Source of the DNA: Rhabditophanes sp. KR3021 | Lineage: Eukaryota; Nematoda; Chromadorea; Rhabditida; Alloionematidae | NCBI GenBank assembly: GCA_963281155.1 | Contig: CAUJLY010000004.1 | Location: 4,960,001 to 5,024,000, forward strand | DNA: 64,000 bases | Direction of reading: 5' to 3' | Notes under the pieces: model-generated | What the model saw: the letters and a program-made list of their open reading frames with translations, nothing else | What the model was told of the DNA's origin: nothing | The model's database searches: none | Translations under genes and position numbers: made by a program | In this document: one piece after another, positions 23,201 to 33,306 of the stretch | Position numbering within the stretch: position 1 is the stretch's first letter | Layout of the letters: each line of letters begins with the position of its first letter

Positions 23201-25510
23201 TTCACTGCGGCAGTATATGTATCTTCTTTTAGAAATCTTGCTAGTCCAAAATCCGCAATTTTACAAATGTAATTTTCTCGGGTCAAAATGTTCCTAGCAG
23301 CTATATCTCTGTGAATGATGTTACGACTTTCTAGATAAACCATTCCTGCTGCAACTTGTGACGCCATATGTAACAAAACAGAAGGAGGCAAGGCATTTTT
23401 GTTTAATTTCCTTAAATAGTCCAATAAATTGCCCTTATTCATGAATTCCGTTATTATAAAATATGGGGCTTCTCTTGTACATACACCGATTAAAGATATC
23501 AAATTAGGATGATTCAAATTTTTCATAATTTCCGCTTCAGCTAAAAATTCATGTAACGGCATCGTTTCTTCTTTTAATGTTTTCACAGCTACTACTTTAC
23601 CGTGTGGTTGCCAGCATCCCTCATAGACGTCGCCATACTGGCCTGATCCGACTTCATTTTTCAAAACAATTGCATTCCTATCAATTTCCCATCTGTCATA
23701 TCGAACAACATGTTTTTTAGGAGCTGGATATTGTAAAAGGCAAACCAAGCCATCAGGATTAACAGAATAATTTTTAATAAGCTCATTTAGTGTTTTAAAC
23801 TTGGTGTCTTGTGTAATAAAAAAATAATTTTGTACATCCACATTGATCCGATAATGATAAACGCGTCCATCAAAGCGTACAGATATTGAAAATTGACCAG
23901 GCAATGATTCTGATTCACGAACCAAAAATGACGAATTATTCGTTTTTGAGGAAGATAACAAGAGCTCTGCTTCAAGTCTGGAAACTCGACCATGGTACCA
24001 TAAATATTTGTCGAGCGATGTATATGAAGCAATGTACGTGCTAAAAAATTATATCTGATTATGTTTTCAAAAAACAAGGAATGATAAAGTGTTTTTGTTT
24101 AACATTCAAATTTGCTTCACTTATAAAGGTGTTTTATATCTCATTTGGGTTCATATTTTGATTATCAAAAGACAATTAGCAACTGGTGGAAGTCAAGAGC
24201 CTCCTAGCAAAGTGAGTAATGCTGATGCAAGTGCCTTGTTAAGAAGAAGTGCAACAATAAGAGAAGATGTCAATGCTACTGGTAAGTTATCAACCATTAT
24301 AATCAAATTTGCAGTGATGGAGGTGCTTAGTCAATCTTTTCAACGAATGAGAAGAATGATTTGCCATTGAATGAGAGCCAATGGAGATTGAAGAGACTGA
24401 AATGACTCTGCAAATTGAGTATACGTTAGTAGTAGAAGATTTAAAAAATGGCTTGAGGACAGATTCAGTTGAGATGTTTGAAAGTTATGATGATGCAATA
24501 CAATATCACAACTATTTTGTCAAAAGAATCAAGGAAAATGGGGTGGGGATTGAGCTATATAGCGTCACTTTTGTTGAAAACAAAATAGATTCTTTTCTTA
24601 ACAACAAGGATTCTGGAAAATCAACAGTTTGTTGTCTGCAGAAGTTTGCAAGCATTACGGACTGATTAAAAGGTACTATGAAGAGACTGCTAAATTGAAT
24701 GATTAGCTATCTGGAAAGGCAAAGACTTCATTGGTGAAAGATTGTGGGAAGAAGCAGTAAGTTTAAAAAATCAAATAAGTTATTCTTTTTAGAAGTTGGA
24801 AGCATACAGAAACTGTCAAAAGAATTTCTGAGATGATCATCGACGAAATCTACTTCTCTTTAAAGGATTCTTATCTCAATAATTTCTGTCTAATTTAATA
24901 TTTTGTGTCCCCCTTTTAATAAACGTTTGATCAGCTCTTATTTTGTATAAACGTTTTTGATTGCTCTTTAATTACCTAAAATTAAAAACAAGATTAAAAA
25001 TAGCTAAGACTAGTAGACCTGCCTTGGGATCCATCCAACATTATTATGTCTTCTTTTATCATTTGTAACAATTAATTTGGCTTCACACCATTCACCTGTA
25101 TCATTATACCCACTACTTGAGGCTTTGTTATATCCTCCAGACGTATTATTATAACCTAAAACTAGTACTCGTTCCCCTTCATAAACGGTCATTTGTTCTT
25201 CACAAACTGCATGAAAATCATACAGAACATCGTAAATATGAGCGGTAGTAGGAGCCATAGAGTTTCGATTTCGTGCGGAGCTCCCATTAAAAGATGGATA
25301 TCCAATTTCACCTGAATACGATCCATGTGATTCTGATCCAACAATACTGCTGCATGCAGGGGATGAATTTAATAGGTCATCTTTAGAAGGCCATCTAACC
25401 GAATTAGCTTTTGGCGATGATGTCTTCCGACTATTTGATAAGGATACCATGTGGTTATGCTGATTAGGATGAATATTAAGTGAATCGACCGAAGGCCTTC
25501 TACGGTCCAT
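20206..25510 (-). CDS. ABL1: Abl-family non-receptor tyrosine kinase
   Basis: Cytoplasmic tyrosine kinase linking signalling to actin. Exons are 25510-25023, 24040-23126, 22900-22721, 22501-21161, 21014-20655 and 20561-20206, about 1212 residues. An SH3 domain (about 91-166) has an expanded loop. SH2 (about 175-265) carries WYHGRVSR and FLVRESES. The kinase has GSGQYGDVYEG, lysine in VAVKTLKEE (about 316), gatekeeper Thr about 360, HRDIAARN, DFGLARF, an activation-loop Tyr about 438, and KWTAPSALAYN, where Abl normally has APE. A long Pro/Ser/Lys-rich tail follows, and the last exons fit the F-actin-binding helical domain (YKELLEHVDALNRQLRQ). Intron one needs a GC donor (AAG|GCAGGT at 25022): only that gives the phase and restores the SH3-SH2 linker GWIPSTYI. 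Exon four contains a one-base frame change between about 21661 and 21619. The start ATG is the first in this exon; an upstream exon is possible, as in Abl isoforms. The family is certain. Gene symbol is by homology. Confidence 0.92.
22597..22697. repeat. Degenerate 29-30-bp tandem repeat in an abl intron
   Basis: Three imperfect copies (22597-22625, 22626-22655, 22656-22684) and part of a fourth share AAYTTAARCAC, then ATTTAGGAGTT or a variant. It fills much of the 219-bp intron between the third and fourth abl exons. Confidence 0.6.
24150..24665 (+). pseudogene. Antisense coding-like insert in abl intron one
   Basis: On the strand opposite abl, a frame encodes KRQLATGGSQEPPSKVSNAD and SALLRRSATIREDVNATG, then a good donor G|GTAAGTTATC at 24281. 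An acceptor TTTGCAG at 24308-24314 is followed by a frame broken by TAG. A second open stretch (24381-24665) encodes LVVEDLKNGLRTDSVEMFES and SYDDAIQYHNYFVKRIKENG. The TGG-x-x-PP region recalls Myb/SANT-like proteins of Harbinger-type transposons, but this is a weak resemblance. The pieces cannot be joined without skipping stops, so I call a decayed transposon gene or gene copy nested in the intron. Confidence 0.35.
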
Positions 25511-28500
25511 ATTCCTTTGTCTTTTTGATTTATTTGATTGTATCTGATAGTCAAATTTTACTTATAATGAATTAGAAATTGTGGTACGTTCAATGAACAG
25601 ACAATATATCCTTGTTATGAGTGAGGACCCAATAGCATTCTAAAACAAAAACTTCTTTTAAAACAACGAAATATTAATGATCGATCCTTCTTTAAGCGAA
25701 CTAAAATAAACTTGTAAACAATTTTTAAATATATTCGGTAAAAATAAAGAAATGAGTAGTTGTTAAAAAAAGTCGCATAAAATAATAAATTCAATTAATA
25801 AATAAAAATAATAAACAAAATTAATGAATACAATTAATGAATCGATCATTGGACACAAAGCCAGTTATGTTTTCGAAATAGTACATACTTGCGTATTGCA
25901 TATCTCCTTTATCATTAATGAATCAAGTAATAATAAGAGCACCTACCCTCCCTGTTAAATATTTTACTAAAATAATATTGTCATATAATGAGGGTACAGG
26001 TTGGTTTGCTTAATTGCAAGTCTAAGGTAATGTCACAATCAACGACCACATATTAAGATTAGACCCAATAGAAAAAACTTAAATATATTAAAAATACTAG
26101 CAAAACAAGTTTTGAAAATGATTGTTTTTGATATCACTCATAATTCATTAATATCATATAAAGTGTTAATACAGATTCTGATAGGGTATTTAAATGGCGG
26201 TGGCATACTCATCTTGACAGATTAATGAGCATCAACTAGTATAGATAAAAGACGATGTCTTCCAAAAATTGATCTTGCACTCAATAAAGGTAATTGTGAT
26301 TTGGTTTGTGGAAATTAAAAGTTAGATTGGTTTTAAAATATTATTATGGTTAATATTTAATAACATGTAGAAGAGAGTGATAAGCTCAAGGGACCATACT
26401 AGGTCAATTTTGAAGTATCTAACACACTTGGTGCTCTGCTAAAACCCATATTTAGTAGTAATAATAGTAATATGTAGTAGTAAATGCGTATAAATTATCA
26501 ACCATCATCAACTTTACCCTCTTACTGGTTAAATGTGGTAAATAATGAGCACTGACCAAATGTATAGACAACAACGTTCAACCATAAAAGTAACTTTCCT
26601 TTCCGATATTAATAATACCAATGCAACATAACGAACAATACAATTAGTAACATTCGAATATTATTGTATTAAAATGATCATTTTTTGGTTGAGGATTGAA
26701 TAAATGATGCATGCACCAACTTCTTATTCACAAAACCTCCTGTCAATATAATTTATGTTGCTTAGAGGAAAATTATTTGCGTAAAATATACTCAATAATG
26801 TGAGTTTTCGCAATCATGAAAATCTAGTTAATAGAAATCAAAATAGCATGATCATAAATTATTAATATGAACAAGTATTTTGTAACATAAACTTCATATC
26901 AAATATGCTCGAATATGTATTAAATGTCCGATGATATTTAGTTGGCAAAAGATGCTGTACATCCAATTTAACAACAACATCTTCCCAATTATGCATCAAA
27001 TACAATACACAAACTTATTGCGAATATAAAAAGATGGTTTAAAAAATAAATATATTTTATTCTTCTCAATAAATGAGTTTAAGTATGCGAACGATTTCAC
27101 ATTATTTTTGCTCTGACAATTTGTTTTTAGGCTGGCCTATTGATCGACCAATAGTTGGTTTGTATTTAAAATGACTTACATAAAGTCACAATAATCAAAA
27201 CCAAAAAACTATTCAATTAAATAATCTAATATTTATATCTACTTATTTAAAATACATAATCAAGTGAATATATAGAGATTGTGTGTTAAGAAATGAAAAA
27301 TATTTAATTTAAAAAGAAGTAGGGGCGAATTGTGTATGTATATTAAAAAAAGAAAATGACAAAAAATGGATCAACTTCTTTTGTGTGGTATTAGACAGAA
27401 ATAGTTTTTGTGAGTGTAAATCTCTTATCTTGTTGAACTTAGTAAAACATTTTTAGACACTTGCAATAAAGTTATCATATAAGTTGATTTAAAAAGCGTA
27501 GGATGTCGATAAGATTGCGCGAAATTATACAAATACGAAAATAAAGAACACACTGGATCGATTTTGAGTGAAAGATATTTGGCCATATAGAAGCGTGCCC
27601 GTTAAGAGATATGAATATAAAGTCGGTTTATAGTAATAGTTCTGTAGTTGCGCACAGCCATTCAACGGAAAAGTGTACTTCTTTCAATGGCAGAGCAAAG
27701 TTATTATCGAGTTTTTGTCGGAACAAATATGATTGTAAATGGTTTTGAGTCGATGTGTTTGAGCTTACTCACTATTAAATCCCCAACGCGTTTAATGATC
27801 GAAAGTATAATAGTATTTAAAAAATTGGATTCTAGATCATTCACTTATTAACGGTAACCACTTAAACCGATTTGTTAAGACATTTTATTATATTTGCATT
27901 GGTCTCTAAATTCTATTAGTCTTCAAATTTAATTTAATACTGCAATTTATATCAGCAAATAACTATTCATTCCATAAAAGATTTTATGGAAATATACATA
28001 TTTTTAGCAAAGGAAAGTACACATATTTTAGCAAATTAAAATTCATATTTTTAACAACAGAAATTACCTAAGTATTAATTGAACTTAATTTACAAAATGT
28101 AATATTTATAAGTATTATCTCCTACATAATACAATGCATATAATATGTCAAAGAAGTAATTAAAGTCCACGGGAACTCTTCAATAAATTAAGACTTTATT
28201 TAAACTTTTAATATGGTGTAGCCTCTAAAAATGGATGCTCTTAACTTGGCGTTCTATAATTGTTAGCTCGAACAATGGAGTGAATGGACTGTGAATGATG
28301 AATCGAAGGTTAACTTTTTTAACAAATGCATATACGTTTTTAGTGAACGTGATTTAGGATAATACAAACAATGATTTTAAGCACCACTTAAGCTAATTGT
28401 TTTAATATTTTTAATATTCATAAAATCACAGATTATACATTTAAATATAAATCATTAACTTTTGTACTAAGATTTGCTTAGCGAGGTAAATAAATACACC

Positions 28501-28613
28501 AATTAATTTTCCTTGGCATATGTGAATCATTAAATTATTTTAAATATACATATCAATGTCACTTATTGTTTGCAATTTCAAATTGTATTTGGTCTTGCAT
28601 GTGCCCAAAATAT
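25511..28613. other. Gene-poor stretch upstream of abl
   Basis: Spacer that should contain the abl promoter and perhaps 5' exons. A CTATCAG acceptor-like site lies just upstream of the assigned abl start at about 25540. A slightly less A+T-rich patch at 27600-27850 contains short open frames in two phases on the plus strand, without recognisable content. Short A+T-rich direct repeats occur at 27990-28070 (ACATATTTTTAGCAAA and variants). Confidence 0.4.
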
Positions 28614-28856
28614 TTAAATATTTTGTAAATCGACAACTAATACAAAACTCATCAGTAACGATGTGTAAATAATAATGAGATACCAATTCTTATGGATAAG
28701 TGGAAGTAGAATATTATCCGCGACATTGATTGCAAAATCTAGTTGAAATAGTTGGTTGAAAGGAACATTTGATGTACAATATATTTCACCGCATCTATTT
28801 AATTCAATGTAAAAAGGCCAAAGTAGATTTTTTAACAAAGTCTCTGGAAATGTAAG
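28614..28856 (-). CDS. Orphan 3'-terminal exon with C-terminal hydrophobic tail
   Basis: A strong acceptor (TTATCTTCAG) is followed by 80 codons of good coding character to a stop. The peptide includes ETLLKNLLWPFYIELNRCGE, then FNQLFQLDFAINVADNILLP and a hydrophobic segment near the end (NWYLIIIYTSLLMSFVLVVD). This looks like the last exon of a gene whose product ends in a membrane anchor. No upstream exons could be found before the oppositely oriented MBLAC2-like gene at 29735, so the rest is missing, very distant or lost. I do not recognise the family. Confidence 0.35.
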   Translation of the reverse strand, partial: LTFPETLLKNLLWPFYIELNRCGEIYCTSNVPFNQLFQLDFAINVADNILLPLIHKNWYLIIIYTSLLMSFVLVVDLQNI

Positions 28857-29734
28857 CTGAAGATAAGAAGTTTAAGTATGAGATAATGTATGTAAACATT
28901 AAAAGCAAGTGCGCAAGACAGCACAGTTATTACAATCTATGTAATCATTATTACCATCTAATAGCAAACAATTAATCAACTTGAAAAGTTATTTAAATAT
29001 ATCCTTCATAATCTTTTCTCTTAAAATTAAAACAAAATAGTTCATAAAAATGAGATACTTGATGAAAAAATTGTAAATAGAATGTTCAGTAATAGTATTT
29101 GATTGGATGTAAATTTGGTAATAATATTTTATTTTGTGTGCATTTAGTATATACAGTCTTTGTAAACAGGTATATCATTTTAAATAACTTTATTTGTTAG
29201 TGAAAGTGATTAACTTAAATGTAATGGCATATAAAAATAAAGAAAAGGAAATCAAATTCGGTGATTTTACTAAATAGGCCCACAAATATGTAATTTTCTA
29301 GTTTGAATATACTGAAATAAGATTAATAAAAAATTATTCTCGTTACCAAAATGCTTACAAATGAATGTGTGTCGTTTTAATGTTGATTACATAATCATTT
29401 ACAAGATAATTAGACAAGTTTTTTGTATTTGGTAGCAAATAAATTTATTTATAAACAATAAAACGATCACGTATTTTTATCAAAAGGGATAAAAGTACAT
29501 CCATGCATTTATAATAATGATGAATATGCAAACGAATGAAGACAACTCAAATATGGTTCACATTTAACATTTTCCTTAAACACAAATAAACTTTTTTCTT
29601 TATTTTTCTTATTTGTTTGGTCAGAACATGTTTTAAACATATTCTTTTGTTTACTTTTATTTTTTAAATGAAATTATACTAATTCAATGTTTAAATATTA
29701 ATTAGATCACAATTAGAAACAATATTTGCTTAAT

Positions 29735-31248
29735 ATGACAAGTAAACTGCAAATAGCGGAAGAAACAATTTCTTGTTATAGTATCGTGAAAATCGAGAAT
29801 AATGTTTATTGTATTGAGGAAAAAGATCCCAATAATATAAATCCTTTGATGTATTTAATTATTGGAGAAACTAAAGCTGCTTTAATAGATACGGGTGTGG
29901 CTAGTGGAAATTTATGGGATTTCATATCGTCTACTGGACTATTGCCAAATAAAATGAAAATAATTGTGATTAATACTAATAATCACTATGAAAAGGTTAG
30001 TTATATTTGCATGTTACGAATAATTTGATAATCGCACAAATGTTGCTACTAAAAGATTTGTCTCTATCCTTACTACAAAATCTATAAGGAGTAAATTAGT
30101 GCCATAAATAAAATTAGACATATTGCGCTCAAATACAAGACAATACATTTCTAATCAAAGAGGATAATAAAATATTTTTGTGAACATCTGCACATTTTAA
30201 GCTTTCTAACTAAGTAATACCATCTATATCCTTGTGTCTTATTTATGTAATTCTTTGACAAAATTAACTTTCACATTCATTAATTTCAAGACTAGTGCAA
30301 ATTATCAATTCAGCACTACAGGAAAACACGGACTAGCTCTTAACTGTGAAGCATTATGCGCATCAGGAGCAAATAAAAATTACACTAGATTAATGACCGA
30401 TTCAACATTTAAATGGCAAGTTAAGACATACAAAGTGACCCGATGGTTAAAGCACAATGAAACTATACATTTGGGCGACGAAACAAATCCAATAAATAAG
30501 CTGGAAGTATGGCTGGTTCCGGGCATAACACCAGATTCGTTAATTCTTTTTTATCGTAAAAGATTTTTTTTAGGAGATCTCTATTATGATTTTGCAGACA
30601 TTAATTTAAGTTATGAATATAGTAGTTTAAAGATGTATGTCCAATCCTTCTCCAAACTGATTTCCCAACTGAAGTCCCTGCAAGCTCAAAAAGGTTACGA
30701 AAATATTCGCTTTAGTTCTTCAAAAAATGACAAGGACAACTGTTGTGTGCCAACATTAAAAAATTTCCAACATTTCTTGCTCGGCCTTGTAACCGGTGCT
30801 CAAAAAAGTATAGACACAGGGTATGTTTCTAAAATAAATCATATTGAAGAATGAACACTTGTTTATAATTACTTCCTACAATATCATTAATTGATCTGTC
30901 TTGCTAATTAATGAATTTTTCTGTGGTTACTCATCCTATTTATCAATTGCTAATGATGCATTGTCTTTGATACGAGTGTATTCTTGGCCAATCAAAATAT
31001 TTGTAGCTGATAGTCACATTAGCATCTAAATTACATTAAATAACATCTAAATAACATCATTCTTAATCCACATTTTTCTTTTTAGAATTAATGAACTCAA
31101 GTTTGAAACAAGAGACAAAGTGTGCCGTGTAATTGTTAGCAGAAGGATTTACGAACAACTCAAGAAAGCACGAGTCAAAAAGGTTCAATATAACAGTTCC
31201 GTGACTCTCAGTGTTTATTCTGACCTAATGTCCACTGCTTCTAAATAA
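29735..31248 (+). CDS. MBLAC2-like metallo-beta-lactamase-fold protein with degenerate metal site
   Basis: Exons 29735-29995, 30291-30820 and 31086-31248 give 317 residues, near the usual length for MBLAC2. The N-terminal fold is recognisable: YSIVKIENNVYCIEEKD, then MYLIIGETKAALIDTGVASG, the core strand pair of the superfamily. A later GDLYYDFADIN corresponds to the GDxxYDG motif that supplies a bridging aspartate. Where active members have the HxHxDH metal cluster, this protein reads TNNHYEK, keeping only one histidine. The late Gly-His ligand region (PGH in MBLAC2) is also unrecognisable. Human MBLAC2 is an acyl-CoA thioesterase. The losses here suggest a non-catalytic or altered protein, provided the first intron (phase 0 on both sides) is placed correctly. 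AATAAA overlaps the stop codon. Confidence 0.7.
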
Positions 31249-33306
31249 AGATAACTTCTTTTTATATTTGATTGCATCTTTTCATATACTTATTAAATAT
31301 CTCAAAATACCAAAGGAAACAATTACTTCAAAACAAATATTTCTTATAGATAGTATAATAGCTATATTAGCTGTGTAATACATATATTTCTTTTTATACT
31401 TATTGCTACATAATTGGTTTTTTAAACGTATTAAAAATATGTATTGAAATAAGAATTTAACAAGCAACTTAGATATACCCTCAAAGTTTTAGGTTACTGC
31501 TTGTATTGCAAATTATGTGTCTTCTATTACAAAACCATTTATTTGGGTGCCTTCCTTGGCAATGCAAACATTTGAGATTAGTTTCTTATTATTTTTTGAC
31601 TTTATATAGACATCTCCAAAGTTTATCGAAATACTTTTACTCATTTTTGTGAATGTCCTTCCCTAACCAAATAAATGGATGTTATATTTTTGTCCATCTT
31701 AACATATCTATTATTTTGTCAAAACCCAAAAGGATGTTATCAGTCCCCAAAAGTTTGCAATTTTGTTTAGAAGATTTGAAATATCTTACCATACTTTGTT
31801 AAGACAAAGATTGTATTTTTGTTTATTTGATGTGGTAATTTTAGATAAAAGTGTCAACTCAGCCCATATATGAGAGAGATTAATACTTTGAAGATGTTAC
31901 ATTTTTGACTGTGATTGACGGGAAAGGCAAAATAGTGTTTTCTTCCCCAGTATATGGGAATCTTTCATGCTTAGCTTATCCTAAAGAGTAGCTTAATTAC
32001 GACTAAGAGTTCATAACCAGTTGATGTTAGGGATGGTTAAATAAACGTTTAATAAACTCAAAATGACATTTAGAATATATTTTATGATAACTTTATTTAA
32101 CCAAATAATAAGAATGGCCCTAAACTCATTAATAAAATTATTTGACATTTACCGATTTTATTTAAATGATATGATAATATGTCTTATGTCCTCATTTCTT
32201 CAAATTATTCTTCTCTCTACCTTTCTGGCATCAGCTTATAAATATAAGTCAACTTGAAATCGGCATCTTACTGGGCCGATCTATTAGCCCGCGTTGATGT
32301 TAATCATAGCTTTTGATCACTCTCTACCTTACTCTATTACAATTTTATCATATTCTTCCACTTTGACACAAGATACCTGAACTTATTAATAATGCCAATT
32401 GTTTATTTGGGTTTAGTATTTAACTACCATACAAATGTAATTAATTTTTCATGTTTAACCATTTAATTACCTATCTCTTAAATTGATCCAATGCTAAAAG
32501 TAAAAAAGTAACATTCATTATCACATTCATTTTGTTGCTAGGTTTGTAAGAACATACCGATTTCCTACCACCACCACTAGCAATTACACGTTTGTTTGGC
32601 AATTGTTAACTATAGAAACTTTGTCTTATTATCTCGCACCAACCAACATATCATTTTTCCTTCGGCCACAACATAATAATAAAACTCATTTGGCTATTAA
32701 TGTTTTTGATAAACTAATTTTTTTAATTGATTAAACCTATGGGTCATCTTTGTTTTTAATCGTTTGAGACAAAATTAAAAACAAAAATGTTCAAGAATCA
32801 ATTTTATTGAAAATGATAAATATTAGTAAAAGGAAACTCCTTATTAAATATGATTCTGTGATGTGATTGAATATATCATTATTGATGTTAGTTAATGAAA
32901 TTAAATATTCGTACCAACATTTAACTTAATTATGCTCAAAACTTGTCATACATTATTTAATGAAAGAGTGACACATTTCAGTCTATCAATTTTAAAAATC
33001 TCAATTCAATCTTATCCACTTTGAAGGATACTTCTAAATTCACTACTATATAAATCCTTTGACTTTATTTATTATCTACATATGAACAAAGCAATTTGAT
33101 ATTACGAGTACTACTGTTCTTGATAAGCTTAACATCACTTTTTTCAAAACCATTTTAAATATATTGTGTAGAAGCTTTTCAAATACTTGATGTAGAAGGG
33201 TTTGCTGAATGTCAGTGAAATATATTTTTATACAGGTAAATTTGATTTATATTTGTTGTTTACTGATTAAACAATTAATTTCAATCACTTTAGCAGCAAA
33301 TACAAG
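31249..33306. other. Gene-poor stretch
   Basis: Two kb between the MBLAC2-like gene and NOS1AP. Short hydrophobic open frames (for example 32063-32257) have no splice support or conserved content. Nothing else could be seen. A promoter for the downstream gene is presumably present. Confidence 0.45.

Noticed and set aside
27611..27851. Short plus-strand ORFs upstream of abl
   Set aside because: Two overlapping frames with modest coding look, but no donor or acceptor chain and no recognisable motif; left as spacer.
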